A stretch of DNA of 53,359 bases from Microvirga sp. Its GTDB lineage: Bacteria > Pseudomonadota > Alphaproteobacteria > Rhizobiales > Beijerinckiaceae. The notes beneath the pieces were generated by a model. The model saw only the letters and a program-made list of their open reading frames with translations. It was not told where the DNA came from and did not search any database. The DNA lies in NCBI GenBank assembly GCA_031181145.1, contig JAPSLB010000034.1, positions 1 to 53,359 on the forward strand, in the 5' to 3' direction. Made by a program: the position numbers and the translations under genes. This document shows, piece after piece, positions 9,104-20,655 of this stretch; position 1 is the stretch's first letter; each line of letters opens with the position of its first letter.

Positions 9104-11002
9104 TCAGAATTCGCCGCTGCCGATGGCCTGCTGGAAGGCCTGCTGGTTGACGGTGACGCCGAGATCCTGGCGGGCCTGGGCAATGTACTGGTTGATCAGA
9201 TCGTCGCCGATGCCGTTACGCAGCTGGTTCTCGATGTTCTGCGCCTCCTGGGTCGTGGTGATCATCGCCGGGACGGTGGCCGCGGTGACCTTGTAGACGA
9301 CGCGGGAATCCGCGCCATTGGCCGCATTCCCGGCTTTGCCGACCGGCGTCGCGAAGATGCGGTTCACGGCTTCCGCCGAGAGATCGTCCTTGGCCGCATT
9401 GCGGGCGAGGTCGGCTGCGGCCTTCACCGGCGCATTGGCCTCCTGCGCCACGGTCTCGATGGCCTCGCCCTTGTCGAGGCGCTCGGTCATCTCACGGGCC
9501 TTCTCGGCGAGGCGCTGGCTGATCTGGTCCTCACGCCATTGCGCAGCCACCTGGTCGCGCACTTCGTCGAGGGTCTTCTCGCGGGAGGGCTCGATACCCG
9601 TGACGTCGTACCAGACATAGCCGGAATCGGCGCGCAGGGCCTCGTTGTCGACACCGATGTCCGAGGCGAAGGCTGCCTTGGCGACGGCATCCCGCTCGGG
9701 GACGTTCACTGGGTTCCCGGTCTTGTCGAGCCCCTGGGCATTCATGGCGGGGACCTGGACGAGCGTCAGGCCCTTCTCCGTGGCAATGTCCGCGAGCGGC
9801 TTGGCGCCTGCGCGAAGATCCTCGATCTCGTCGTGAATGCTCTCGATCCGGCTTTGGGCGCGCTCACGGGCGATTGCGGTGCGAATCTCGGCAGCAACCT
9901 CCTCGAAGGGCCGCACGGATTCCGGCTGAATCCGGGTCACGCGCACGAGCACCGGGCCGAAGCGGCCCTGGATCGGGTCGCTGACGCCGCCCTCCGCGAG
10001 GCTGAATGCCGCATCGGCCACGGCAGGGTCGAGCATCTCGGATTTGGCAAAAGTACCGAGTTCGAGGCCGGCAGCGGCGACGCCGCGCTCGGCAGCAACG
10101 GCCTCGAAGGCCGAACCTTCCTTGATCTTGGCTGCGGCGGCCTGGGCGTCCTCCACGGCGGTGAACGGGATCTGCTGGATGGTGCGGCGCTCGGGCTGGC
10201 CGAAATTCGCCTTGTGTTGCTCGTAATACTGGCGCGCATCGGCTTCCGAAACGTCATCGGGCTTGGCGATCGCGACGGCGTCCAGCGCCATGACGTTGAC
10301 GGCGCGATATTCCGGGGCGCGGAAGCTACCCTTGTGCTCCTCGTAGAAGCTCTGGAGCTGCTCGGCGGTCGGGGCGGGGACATCGCCCGCCACCGCGGCA
10401 TCCAACACCACATAGGACGCCGTGCGGCGCTCGGCGGTAAAGCGGTGGAGGGCTTCCTTGGCGGCGCCCGGAACGGTCGGATCACCGGCAAGGGCTTCCG
10501 CCAGATGGGCGCGGATCATGGAAGCGCGCTGCTCCTCCACGAAGCCGGCTTCCGACAGGCCTGCGTTGCGCAACGCCTGATCGAAGAGGGCACGGTTGAA
10601 CTGGCCGTCCGTCCCCTTGAAGGCAGGGTTCTCCATGATGGAGCGGGCCACGAGTTCGTCGGAGACGGAAAGCCCGAGCCGCTTTGCCTCCTCGGACAGG
10701 ACGGCCTCCGTGACGAGGGAGTTCAGCACCTGCTGGTCGAGACCGAACATGCGGGCCTGCTCAGGCGTGATCACCGTGCGGAACTGGCGGCTCAGCTGCT
10801 GGATCTGGTTGGTATAGGCGTTGCGCACCTGATTGACCGAAATGGTCGTATCGCCGACCTCCGCAACCGTCGAGGCGGGGCTTACGCGGAAAATGTCGCC
10901 AATACCCCAGATGGCGAAGCTGACGATCAATGCACCGAAAAAGACGGTGGCGATGATTTTGCCGACCAGGGTCTGCCCAGCCTTGCGCATGTTCCGAAGC
11001 AT
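9104..11002 (-). CDS. ppiD: PpiD/SurA-type periplasmic peptidyl-prolyl isomerase (foldase)
   Basis: 632 residues, the size of PpiD. A short cytoplasmic tail (MLRNMRKAGQTLVGK) and one membrane helix (about 15-35, IIATVFFGALIVSFAIWGIG) are followed by a SurA-N-like chaperone region, a parvulin-like region around residues 235-360 and a long C-terminal domain. By family it is an inner-membrane-anchored chaperone near the SecYEG exit. Isomerase activity cannot be judged from the motif alone, since many PpiD parvulin domains are inactive. First gene of the ppiD-trp-moa run, divergent from tpiA across 136 bp that must hold both promoters. Confidence 0.9.
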   Translation of the reverse strand: MLRNMRKAGQTLVGKIIATVFFGALIVSFAIWGIGDIFRVSPASTVAEVGDTTISVNQVRNAYTNQIQQLSRQFRTVITPEQARMFGLDQQVLNSLVTEAVLSEEAKRLGLSVSDELVARSIMENPAFKGTDGQFNRALFDQALRNAGLSEAGFVEEQRASMIRAHLAEALAGDPTVPGAAKEALHRFTAERRTASYVVLDAAVAGDVPAPTAEQLQSFYEEHKGSFRAPEYRAVNVMALDAVAIAKPDDVSEADARQYYEQHKANFGQPERRTIQQIPFTAVEDAQAAAAKIKEGSAFEAVAAERGVAAAGLELGTFAKSEMLDPAVADAAFSLAEGGVSDPIQGRFGPVLVRVTRIQPESVRPFEEVAAEIRTAIARERAQSRIESIHDEIEDLRAGAKPLADIATEKGLTLVQVPAMNAQGLDKTGNPVNVPERDAVAKAAFASDIGVDNEALRADSGYVWYDVTGIEPSREKTLDEVRDQVAAQWREDQISQRLAEKAREMTERLDKGEAIETVAQEANAPVKAAADLARNAAKDDLSAEAVNRIFATPVGKAGNAANGADSRVVYKVTAATVPAMITTTQEAQNIENQLRNGIGDDLINQYIAQARQDLGVTVNQQAFQQAIGSGEF

Positions 11003-11138
11003 CGTGAACCTGTTCCCAAAAAAACTCGTTTAACAGGCCGATAGCCCATCGAAGGCCCGGGGAAAAGGGCAAGTCCGGTTGAAAGAAGCCTCAAGGCTCT
11101 GCTACTGCCAAGTTATCAAGCCTCACAGGAGTTCGAGA

Positions 11139-11909
11139 ATGAGCGTCGAATGGCCGCGCCCGTTGGTGGCCGGAAACTGGAAGATGAACGGTCTTATGAG
11201 GTCCTCGGCCAAAACTCTGGGGGAAATTCATGCCGGCTACACCCCCGGCCTGAGGGCGAAGGTCGATCTCCTCGTCTGCCCGCCGGCAACGCTCGTTTCC
11301 GCCTTCGCTCACATGTCAGTGGGCACCCGGGTCGCCATCGGCGGCCAGGATTGCCACGCCAAGGAATCGGGCGCTTTCACAGGCGATCTCTCCGCCGAGA
11401 TGCTGGTCGACGCGGGCGCTACCTATGTCATCGTCGGGCATTCCGAGCGCCGCCAGTATCATAAGGAAAAGGACGCCGACGTCTGCGCCAAGGCCGTCGC
11501 GGCCCATCGGGCGGGCCTGACCGCCATAGTCTGCGTGGGCGAGACCCGCGAGGAACGGGAGGCCGGCAAGACGCTGGCGGTCGTCCGCAAGCAGCTGCGC
11601 GGCTCGATCCCGGTCGATTCCAACAGTCATAACCTCGTGGTGGCCTATGAGCCGGTCTGGGCCATCGGCACCGGCCTGACGCCCACAGCCGCCGACGTCG
11701 CCGAGGTGCACGCCGCCATCCGTGAGGAGCTTAAGCGCCTCGTGGGCAAGGCCGACCATGCCAAGGTGCGCATTCTCTACGGCGGCTCGGTGAAGCCCTC
11801 GAACGCGGCCGAACTCATGGCCGTGGAGAACGTCAACGGAGCCCTCGTCGGCGGCGCGAGTCTCGTGGCGGCCGATTTCCTGGCGATTGCAGGGGCTTAT
11901 CTGGGATAA
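11139..11909 (+). CDS. tpiA: Triosephosphate isomerase
   Basis: 256 residues from ATG 11139, with AGGAG (11127-11131) 7 nt upstream; the longer open frame from TTG 11079 is unsupported. It interconverts DHAP and glyceraldehyde 3-phosphate. Motifs: VAGNWKMNG (Asn/Lys substrate site), [11 protein letters not shown] (electrophilic His), [12 protein letters not shown] (catalytic Glu, loop 6) and [12 protein letters not shown] (phosphate-binding). Divergent from ppiD. Confidence 0.97.
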   Translation: MSVEWPRPLVAGNWKMNGLMRSSAKTLGEIHAGYTPGLRAKVDLLVCPPATLVSAFAHMSVGTRVAIGGQDCHAKESGAFTGDLSAEMLVDAGATYVIVGHSERRQYHKEKDADVCAKAVAAHRAGLTAIVCVGETREEREAGKTLAVVRKQLRGSIPVDSNSHNLVVAYEPVWAIGTGLTPTAADVAEVHAAIREELKRLVGKADHAKVRILYGGSVKPSNAAELMAVENVNGALVGGASLVAADFLAIAGAYLG

Positions 11910-11931
11910 CGCTTCATCGCTCACCCAACTC

Positions 11932-12032
11932 GTCATGGCCGGGCTTGCCCCGACCATCCATGTCTACAGGACCCGTACCGGGTCGAGGATGTGGATCCCG
12001 GGCACCAGGCTGGGGATGATGGCGAGGGGATG
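11932..12032. repeat. REP-like palindromic element (tpiA-secG)
   Basis: ATGGCCGGGC-TTGCC-CCGACCAT (11935-11957), then the perfect hairpin GACCCG-TAC-CGGGTC (11970-11984), then GATGTGGATCCCGGGCACCAGG. Same general build as the element at 25045-25136, but more degenerate. Confidence 0.55.
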
Positions 12033-12037
12033 ATGGA

Positions 12038-12075
12038 GGGCGCTTCAACAACAAAAGCGCCCTTGCGGGTCTTTG
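12038..12075 (+). terminator. Possible tpiA terminator
   Basis: GGGCGCTT (12038-12045), 9-nt loop, AAGCGCCC (12055-12062), then TTGCGGGTCTTTG. The stem is good and the T-tract poor. Confidence 0.4.
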
Positions 12076-12169
12076 ATCCTGCGCCCACCTATGCTACAGG
12101 CCGCCGCAACGAACGGATTGCGAGCGGCTGACGCATTTTCAAGCGCAGCCGCTTGAGGTTTTTGGAACG

Positions 12170-12589
12170 ATGCAAACAGTTCTCATTATTGTCCACCTGA
12201 TCATCGTGCTCGCCTTGATCGGCGTGGTGCTCCTGCAGCGCTCCGAGGGCGGCGGCATGGGGCTCGGCGGCGGCGGCGGAGGCGGCGGTGTGTCCGGTTT
12301 CATGACCGGTCGCGGCCAAGCCAGCGCGCTCACCCGCACCACCGCGGTCCTGGCCGGTCTGTTCTTTCTGACGAGCATCGCGCTGACGGTGATGGCAACC
12401 TCGGGCAGCGGGCCGCGGTCGATTCTCGACGGCGCGACGCCGGCGGCACCCGCAGGAGGGCAGGCGCCCGCGGCTCCGCAGGGCGGCAGCGTGCTCGAGC
12501 AGTTGCAGCGTCTCCAGGGCGACCAGTCGGCGAATCCGGCTCCAGCGCCCAACGCTCCGGCACCGGCGCCCGCAGCGCCTCAGCAGTAA
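12170..12589 (+). CDS. secG: Preprotein translocase subunit SecG
   Basis: 139 residues. Helix 1 is about residues 2-22 (VLIIVHLIIVLALIGVVLLQ), then the SecG loop RSEGGGMGLGGGGGG and GFMTGRGQA, then helix 2 about residues 58-78. Small accessory subunit of SecYEG that eases SecA-driven export. The Ala/Pro/Gln-rich tail (about 90-139) is longer than in E. coli SecG and looks disordered, which is common in Alphaproteobacteria. A good terminator follows. Confidence 0.95.
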   Translation: MQTVLIIVHLIIVLALIGVVLLQRSEGGGMGLGGGGGGGGVSGFMTGRGQASALTRTTAVLAGLFFLTSIALTVMATSGSGPRSILDGATPAAPAGGQAPAAPQGGSVLEQLQRLQGDQSANPAPAPNAPAPAPAAPQQ

Positions 12590-12599
12590 GCCAAGCAGC

Positions 12600-12627
12600 A
12601 GGGCCGGAACTCCGGCCCTCTTCTTTT
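12600..12627 (+). terminator. Rho-independent terminator after secG
   Basis: AGGGCCGG-AACT-CCGGCCCT (12600-12619) followed by CTTCTTTT. Confidence 0.8.
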
Positions 12628-12649
12628 GTGGATGGTTTTGGAGCGGCAG

Positions 12650-12667
12650 GATTCGCGATTGCGAATC
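12650..12667. promoter_or_regulatory. Perfect inverted repeat upstream of pyrG
   Basis: GATTCGC-GATT-GCGAATC, 28 bp before the pyrG start and separate from the secG terminator. It could be an operator, or a hairpin in the pyrG leader. I know of no named regulator for it. Confidence 0.45.
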
Positions 12668-12689
12668 GGCGCTCCTTATTGATGGATAG

Positions 12690-14324
<1,635 letters not shown>

Positions 14325-14339
14325 GATCGAATTGAAAGA

Positions 14340-14367
14340 CGCCGGCGGGACCTCCCGCCGGCGTTTT
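14340..14367 (+). terminator. Rho-independent terminator after pyrG
   Basis: CGCCGGCGGG-ACCT-CCCGCCGGCG (14340-14363), a perfect 10-bp stem, followed by TTTTCGCTTT. Confidence 0.9.
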
Positions 14368-14427
14368 CGCTTTGAGTTCGTGCTTGCCGCCCTAGGTTAC
14401 TTGGCTCCACTGATAGGAAAGCGCTTG

Positions 14428-15294
14428 ATGAGCCGCCGCATCGATCACCTCGTCATTGCCGTCCGCGACCTCGACGGAGCCGCCGACTTCTACCGACGTC
14501 TCGGCTTTCAGGTCGGTGCTCGCAACCGGCATCCTTGGGGGACGGAGAACAGGCTCGTGCAATTTCCGAGTGCATTCCTCGAACTGATCACGGTGGGCGA
14601 GGGGGCTCAGATCCTGCCGCACAGGGAGGGGCATTTCAGCTTCGGGGGCTTCGTACGGGATTATCTGAAAGAGCGCGAGGGCCTCGCCATGTTGGTGCTC
14701 GACAGCCAGGACGCCAAGGCGGATGCCGCATTCTTCGCCGAGAGGAGCATTGGCGCGTTCGAGCCGTTCCATTTCGAGCGAACAGGCAGGAAGCCCGACG
14801 GCAGCGAGACGAAGGTGGCCTTCTCCCTGGCCTTTGCAGCTGACGAGAATGCGCCGAAGGCGGGCTTCTTCGTATGCCAGCAGCATTTTCCGGAGAATTT
14901 CTGGAATCCGGCTTTCCAGGTTCATGAGAACGGGGCCACCGGCTTGGCGGCCGTGGCGCTCGCGGCTCCGGAGCCTGACCGCTGCAAGCAGTTCCTCATG
15001 GCCTTCACGGGTATCATCCCGACGAGTCCGGCTCTGCATGATCTGTCGTTTCGGCTGGCCGATGCGCATCTCGACGTGATGACGCCGGACGACGCCGCCG
15101 AGAACTATGTTTCGGTTGAGGCCGAGCTGGACCAGCCGTCCTTCGTGGCCTTCACGGTGCGGGTGGAGGACGTCCTCGTGCTCTCCAGGCGACTGGATGC
15201 GGCGGAAGTCCCGTATCAGCATGTGGGCAGCCGCCTCGTCGTGCCCGCGAGCGCGGCTTCCGGCGTCGCCATCGCATTCGAGGCAACACAATAA
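14428..15294 (+). CDS. VOC-superfamily (glyoxalase-like) protein
   Basis: 288 residues from ATG 14428, with AGGAAA 7 nt upstream. An in-frame ATG at 14332 would run through the pyrG terminator and is rejected. The N-terminus RRIDHLVIAVRDLDGAADFY is a typical vicinal-oxygen-chelate start (metal-ligand His). HPWGTENRLVQF and FLELITV fit a glyoxalase-like domain with two paired betaalphabetabetabeta units. Substrate unknown. It sits between pyrG and kdsA, an interval often without this gene. Confidence 0.8.
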   Translation: MSRRIDHLVIAVRDLDGAADFYRRLGFQVGARNRHPWGTENRLVQFPSAFLELITVGEGAQILPHREGHFSFGGFVRDYLKEREGLAMLVLDSQDAKADAAFFAERSIGAFEPFHFERTGRKPDGSETKVAFSLAFAADENAPKAGFFVCQQHFPENFWNPAFQVHENGATGLAAVALAAPEPDRCKQFLMAFTGIIPTSPALHDLSFRLADAHLDVMTPDDAAENYVSVEAELDQPSFVAFTVRVEDVLVLSRRLDAAEVPYQHVGSRLVVPASAASGVAIAFEATQ

Positions 15295-15345
15295 ATTAAC
15301 CATAACCCTCTTACGGTCACGTCAGGTGAATCGTAGGGGCTGATC

Positions 15346-15747
15346 GTGACTTCCACTCTGGCCGGTTTGTTCGACTTCCTGGTCTTCTTCGTTATCTCCG
15401 TCGGGCTGGTGGCGCTGTATCTCGGCATCTACACGCTCGCGACCATGCACAACGAGTTCGCCCTGATCCGGCAGAACGTGATCTCGGCCTCTACCGCCCT
15501 CGGGTTCAGCCTGGTCGGCTTCGCCCTGCCGCTCGGCAGCGCCATCGTTCACGCCCAGGGAATCGTTGACCTGCTCGTGTGGGGGCTCGTGGCTCTGGCC
15601 GTTCAGATCGTGGTGTACTGGCTGGTGCGCATCGTGATGCCGAACCTTTCCCAGCGGATCGCCGGCGGCGAAATGGCCGCCGCCCTGTTTCTCGGTGCCT
15701 CGTCCCTCTCGGCCGGCATCATCAACGCGGCCTCGATGACGTTCTGA
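15346..15747 (+). CDS. DUF350 family membrane protein
   Basis: 133 residues from GTG 15346, with TAGGGG about 6 nt upstream. Four hydrophobic segments are visible (about 10-30, 45-65, 73-93 and 105-128), with conserved-looking NVISASTALGFSLVGFALPL and GEMAAALFLGASSLSAGIIN. The DUF350 family is short, four-helix and of unknown function. It may be co-transcribed with the VOC gene 51 bp upstream. Confidence 0.8.
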   Translation: MTSTLAGLFDFLVFFVISVGLVALYLGIYTLATMHNEFALIRQNVISASTALGFSLVGFALPLGSAIVHAQGIVDLLVWGLVALAVQIVVYWLVRIVMPNLSQRIAGGEMAAALFLGASSLSAGIINAASMTF

Positions 15748-15855
15748 CGTGGGTGCGGCATGATCTGCGGCTCGTGGATCGGGATGCGACGGGGGCACGA
15801 AACTATGGCACAATGCCACTTCCCGTCCGGCGCGAAACGGAGTAGGTGACGGCAC

Positions 15856-16704
15856 ATGACCGACACCAAACAGACCCCTTCCGTCGTCGAGGCAGGCTCC
15901 GTCCGCTTCGGCAATCATCTGCCGCTCAGCATCATTGCCGGGCCCTGCGCCATGGAGAGCCGCGAGCACGCGCTCGAGATGGCGGCGGCCCTCAAAGAAA
16001 TCACGGGCAAGCTCGGCCTCGGGCTCGTCTACAAGTCGTCCTTCGACAAGGCGAACCGCACCTCGATCTCGAGCGCCCGCGGCATCGGTCTCGACAAGGC
16101 GCTTTCCGTCTTCGCCGAGGTGAAGGAGAAGTTCGGGTTGCCGGTCATCACCGACGTGCACGAGAACGACCAATGCGCTCCGGTGGGCGAGGTGGTGGAT
16201 ATTCTCCAGATCCCAGCCTTCCTCTGTCGCCAGACGGATCTTCTGGTCGCCGCCGCCCGGACGGGCCGCGTGGTCAACGTGAAGAAGGGTCAGTTCCTGG
16301 CTCCTTGGGACATGGCGAACGTCGCCGAGAAGGTGAGGGCGGCCGGCAACCCGAACGTGATGCTCACGGAACGCGGCGCCTCCTTCGGCTACAATACCCT
16401 CGTGTCCGACATGCGCAGCCTGCCGATCATGGCCGAGACCGGCGCTCCGGTGATCTTCGACGCGACCCACTCCGTGCAGCAGCCCGGCGGCAAGGGCTCC
16501 ACTTCGGGCGGCCAGCGGGAGTTCGTGCCCGTGCTCGCCCGCGCGGCTGTCGCCGTGGGCGTGGCGGGCGTCTTCATCGAGACGCACCAGGACCCGGACA
16601 AGGCGCCCTCCGACGGCCCCAACATGGTGCCGCTCAAGGAATTGGAAGCCTTCCTCGCCCAGCTGAAGGCCTTCGATGCGCTCGCCAAGGGCGGCGCGTC
16701 GTAA
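15856..16704 (+). CDS. kdsA: 3-deoxy-8-phosphooctulonate synthase (KDO-8-P synthase)
   Basis: 282 residues. It condenses PEP with arabinose 5-phosphate for the KDO of lipopolysaccharide. Motifs: [70 protein letters not shown] and [18 protein letters not shown]. It sits between pyrG and eno, as in many Alphaproteobacteria. Confidence 0.97.
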   Translation: MTDTKQTPSVVEAGSVRFGNHLPLSIIAGPCAMESREHALEMAAALKEITGKLGLGLVYKSSFDKANRTSISSARGIGLDKALSVFAEVKEKFGLPVITDVHENDQCAPVGEVVDILQIPAFLCRQTDLLVAAARTGRVVNVKKGQFLAPWDMANVAEKVRAAGNPNVMLTERGASFGYNTLVSDMRSLPIMAETGAPVIFDATHSVQQPGGKGSTSGGQREFVPVLARAAVAVGVAGVFIETHQDPDKAPSDGPNMVPLKELEAFLAQLKAFDALAKGGAS

Positions 16705-16731
16705 CAATTTCACCGCATGCCCCTGGCTCCT

Positions 16732-16826
16732 CAGGTCATCGCCGGTCTCATGCCGGTGATCCCGATGCGAAGAGCGCAGTGCTCGTCCGGAGCAAGATGG
16801 TCGGCAGGAGCCCGGGCATGACGCCG
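16732..16826. repeat. Degenerate REP-like element (kdsA-MFS)
   Basis: ATCGCCGG..CCGGTGAT (16738-16760) and the GCCCGGGCATGACG arm (16810-16823), arranged like the 25045 element. The rest of the 238-bp gap shows no gene. Confidence 0.45.
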
Positions 16827-16942
16827 AGGGGTGCTCATGATTTCAGATGAGGGCAGGTTTGCATTCCTGCGCCTCCCTTAGCGGCAGGGCCGTGATATGG
16901 AACGATAAGGCTCCATCTCGCGGCCTTCTTCGTCAGAGCGTC

Positions 16943-18100
16943 ATGTCCTCGCGCAACCTCATCCTCATCCTCGCCGTCAGCGGCTTCGCCAGCACCTTTT
17001 CAGCCCGCGCGGTCGAGCCCATGGTGAGTGTGATCGCCCGGGACCTGAATTCCTCCGCGCAGACCATCGCGCTTCTCTCCGCCGCCTTCGCGCTGCCTTA
17101 CGCGTTCATCCAGCCGGTCCTCGGCCCCATCGGCGATGCGCTCGGCAAGGAGCGTGTGATGAAAGTGGCCCTGGCGCTCCTTCTCCTGGCGCTCGCCGGC
17201 TCGTTCTTCGCGCCCAATGCCGAAACGCTCTTCGGCCTGCGGATCGTCGCCGGCGCTGCGGCGGGCGGGGCCGTGCCGCTCTCCATTGCACTGATCGGCG
17301 ACCGGGTCGCGGTGGCCCAGCGCCAGGTGGCCCTCAGCCGCTACCTCGTCGCGGTAATCGTCGGGCAGCTCGCCGGATCGTCCATGGCGGGTCTTTTGGC
17401 GGAATGGATCGGCTGGCGCGGCGTGTTCGGCCTTTCCACCCTCATGATGGCCTGTGCGCTCACCGCCACGGCAATCGGCTTTCGCGGGGCTCTTCCAGGC
17501 GGAAAGTTCGATCCCCGCACCGCGATTCTCCGCTACCGCGATATTCTGTCCAATCCGCGTGCCCTGTTCCTCTTCGGCTCCGTCTTCGTTGAGGCCATCG
17601 CGATCTTCAGCATCTTCCCCTATGTGGCGCCGCTGCTCGAGGAGCGCGGCGGGGGTGGGGCGGCCCAGGCCGGTTTCGCCATCGGCGGCTTTGCCATCGG
17701 CGGTCTCGTGTATTCCGCGCTCGTGACGTGGATGCTGAGGAATCTCGGCATCGGCCGCATCCTCATCGGTGGCGGCCTCTGTTCGGCGGCTGCCCTCGTT
17801 GCGTTGGGCTTCGCCGGAGACTGGAAATTCGACTTGGCGGCGCTCCTGCTCATGGGCCTCGGATTCTACATGCTCCACAACACCTTCCAGGCGCAGGTCA
17901 CGGAAGTTGCGCCGCAGGCGCGGGCCTCCGCGGTGGCGCTCCATGCCTTCTCGTTCTTCTGCGGCCAGGCGCTCGGGGTCGTCCTGATGGGGTTCGGGCT
18001 GCGGCATATCGGGCTCACCGCTTCGACCGCCACGGCCGCCTTGATCATTCTCGGCGTGGGACTGACCGCCTCGATGGTGCTGAGGCGGCCTGTTCCTTAG
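16943..18100 (+). CDS. MFS transporter (probable drug/metabolite exporter)
   Basis: 385 residues from ATG 16943 ([14 protein letters not shown]). The frame stays open to 16847, but those residues are not membrane-like. About 12 hydrophobic helices are present. A motif-A-like loop ([12 protein letters not shown]) follows helix 2 and [12 protein letters not shown] lies in the N-terminal half, typical of the arabinose-efflux/DHA type. The substrate cannot be told. Its stop overlaps the convergent queF stop by 4 nt. Confidence 0.85.
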   Translation: MSSRNLILILAVSGFASTFSARAVEPMVSVIARDLNSSAQTIALLSAAFALPYAFIQPVLGPIGDALGKERVMKVALALLLLALAGSFFAPNAETLFGLRIVAGAAAGGAVPLSIALIGDRVAVAQRQVALSRYLVAVIVGQLAGSSMAGLLAEWIGWRGVFGLSTLMMACALTATAIGFRGALPGGKFDPRTAILRYRDILSNPRALFLFGSVFVEAIAIFSIFPYVAPLLEERGGGGAAQAGFAIGGFAIGGLVYSALVTWMLRNLGIGRILIGGGLCSAAALVALGFAGDWKFDLAALLLMGLGFYMLHNTFQAQVTEVAPQARASAVALHAFSFFCGQALGVVLMGFGLRHIGLTASTATAALIILGVGLTASMVLRRPVP

Positions 18101-18546
18101 CGGGCGCGGTAGGGCGCAACCCCCTGATCGGGCAGCCACAGGTTCTTCGGCAGCTCGCCCGCCTGCCAGAATACGTCGATGGGGATGCCGCCACGCGGGT
18201 ACCAGTAGCCGCCGATGCGCAGATAGCGGGGCTCCAGCAGCTCGGCGAGGCGCTTGCCGATCGCCACCGTGCAATCTTCATGGAATGCGCCGTGGTTTCG
18301 GAAGCTGTGCATGTAGAGCTTCAGAGACTTGGATTCCACGAGCCAGGGACCTGGAACGTAGTCGATCACCAGGATTGCGAAATCCGGCTGGCCGGTCACG
18401 GGGCAGAGGGACGTGAATTCAGGCACCGTGAAGCGGGCCAGGTAATCCGTGTCGGGATGCGGGTTCGGCACCCGGTCGAGCGTTGCTTCCTCGGGGGTTT
18501 GGGGCGTTGCGGTCGTCTGGCCGAGCTGGAGATGGGGCTCCGTCAT
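18097..18546 (-). CDS. queF: NADPH-dependent 7-cyano-7-deazaguanine reductase QueF (short type)
   Basis: 149 residues from ATG 18546. AAGG at 18559-18556 is 9 nt upstream, so the GTG at 18555 is less likely. It reduces preQ0 to preQ1 in queuosine synthesis. Catalytic Cys in [19 protein letters not shown] motif [16 protein letters not shown], catalytic His/Glu in FHEDC, and [15 protein letters not shown] near the C-terminus. Single-domain unimodular QueF. No preQ1 riboswitch is seen upstream. Confidence 0.95.
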   Translation of the reverse strand: MTEPHLQLGQTTATPQTPEEATLDRVPNPHPDTDYLARFTVPEFTSLCPVTGQPDFAILVIDYVPGPWLVESKSLKLYMHSFRNHGAFHEDCTVAIGKRLAELLEPRYLRIGGYWYPRGGIPIDVFWQAGELPKNLWLPDQGVAPYRAR

Positions 18547-18633
18547 GTATTTCACCTTGGATCAAGACGTTATGGACTGCTCTCGTCCTTGCCCGCTTCT
18601 GCGTTTCGGTCAATAAGCCATTCCATGACGTGA

Positions 18634-19956
<1,323 letters not shown>

Positions 19957-19977
19957 GATCACTTCTTTCAGTTGCTG

Positions 19978-20010
19978 AAAGGGCCGCCTTGGGCGGCCCT
20001 TTTCTTTTTA
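19978..20010 (+). terminator. Rho-independent terminator after eno
   Basis: AAAGGGCCGCC-TTG-GGCGGCCCTTTTCTTTTTA: an 8-bp GC stem extended by A/T pairs, with a long T-tract. Confidence 0.92.
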
Positions 20011-20026
20011 CATTTCCTGATTACGT

Positions 20027-20119
20027 CCTGGCTGGGCCTGTTCCGGCCATCCCGATACGGAGAACCACCGCATTATTGCTCGTCTTCACCCGCACATGGC
20101 GGGGACGACGAGGAACGGG
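20027..20119. repeat. Very degenerate REP-like sequence (eno-ftsB)
   Basis: GGGCCTGTTCCGGCCATCCCGATACGGA (20034-20061) resembles the left arm of the other elements, and GCACATGGCGGGGACGACGAGG the right. The match is weak. Confidence 0.3.
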
Positions 20120-20169
20120 ATCACCGGCCTCTAACGCCTTCTTAACCATGTGCGGTCTAGAAGGATCTC

Positions 20170-20484
20170 ATGGTGATCCGCAGGCGACTGAGACGATTCT
20201 TGATTCCGCTGGCGCTCTACAGCGTCTCGGCGGCAGTGGCTGCCTATTTCGTGCACCACGCCCATAGCGGAGCGCGCGGCATCGAGGCTCAGCAGCAATA
20301 CGAAGCCCAGATGGCCGAGCTGAACCGGGAGCTGGAGGACCTCAAGGCGGAGAGGACTCAGTGGGAACGCCGCATCGCCTTGCTCCGAAGCGACCAGATC
20401 GACCGGGATCTTCTCGAGGAGAGAGCGCGCGTAATGTTAGGACGTGTCCACAGGAACGATCTCGTCATCATCACAGGCCCTTAA
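20170..20484 (+). CDS. ftsB: FtsB/DivIC-type septum formation initiator protein
   Basis: 104 residues. A basic cytoplasmic start (MVIRRRLRRF) and one membrane helix (about 11-28) are followed by a charged coiled coil of about 40-80 residues (ELNRELEDLKAERTQWERRI). A small C-terminal part (RDLLEERARVMLGRV) matches the FtsB/DivIC build. By family it bridges FtsL and FtsQ at the division septum. The position between eno and pdhA is the usual alphaproteobacterial one. Confidence 0.85.
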   Translation: MVIRRRLRRFLIPLALYSVSAAVAAYFVHHAHSGARGIEAQQQYEAQMAELNRELEDLKAERTQWERRIALLRSDQIDRDLLEERARVMLGRVHRNDLVIITGP

Positions 20485-20504
20485 CCAATCTAGCCCCAAA
20501 GAAT

Positions 20505-20529
20505 GAATTAACTGAATTACTGTTAATTC
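20505..20529. promoter_or_regulatory. Perfect inverted repeat upstream of pdhA
   Basis: GAATTAAC (20505-20512), 9-bp AT-rich spacer, GTTAATTC (20522-20529), in the 171-bp ftsB-pdhA gap. Looks like a dimer operator; no known consensus is assigned. Confidence 0.5.
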
Positions 20530-20554
20530 GAAATTACCTAGGCAGATCAGTGAG

Positions 20555-20579
20555 TTGCGCGATTCATTGTGCAGCGCAA
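20555..20579. promoter_or_regulatory. Second inverted repeat upstream of pdhA
   Basis: TTGCGC (20555-20560), 13-bp spacer, GCGCAA (20574-20579), 76 bp before the pdhA start. Confidence 0.4.
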
Positions 20580-20655
20580 AAGGTCGTTTGGGGCTCTCGA
20601 TTTCCGATTCCGACTGCGCTACAACTTTCGTCGAGGAAATCCTTCGGAGGAACCG

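Noticed and set aside
7517..11044. A 1175-codon open frame on the plus strand opposite trpE and ppiD
   Set aside because: It lies antisense to two well-supported genes, has a His/Arg/Gly-rich composition typical of reverse-strand GC-rich shadows, and no recognisable domain.
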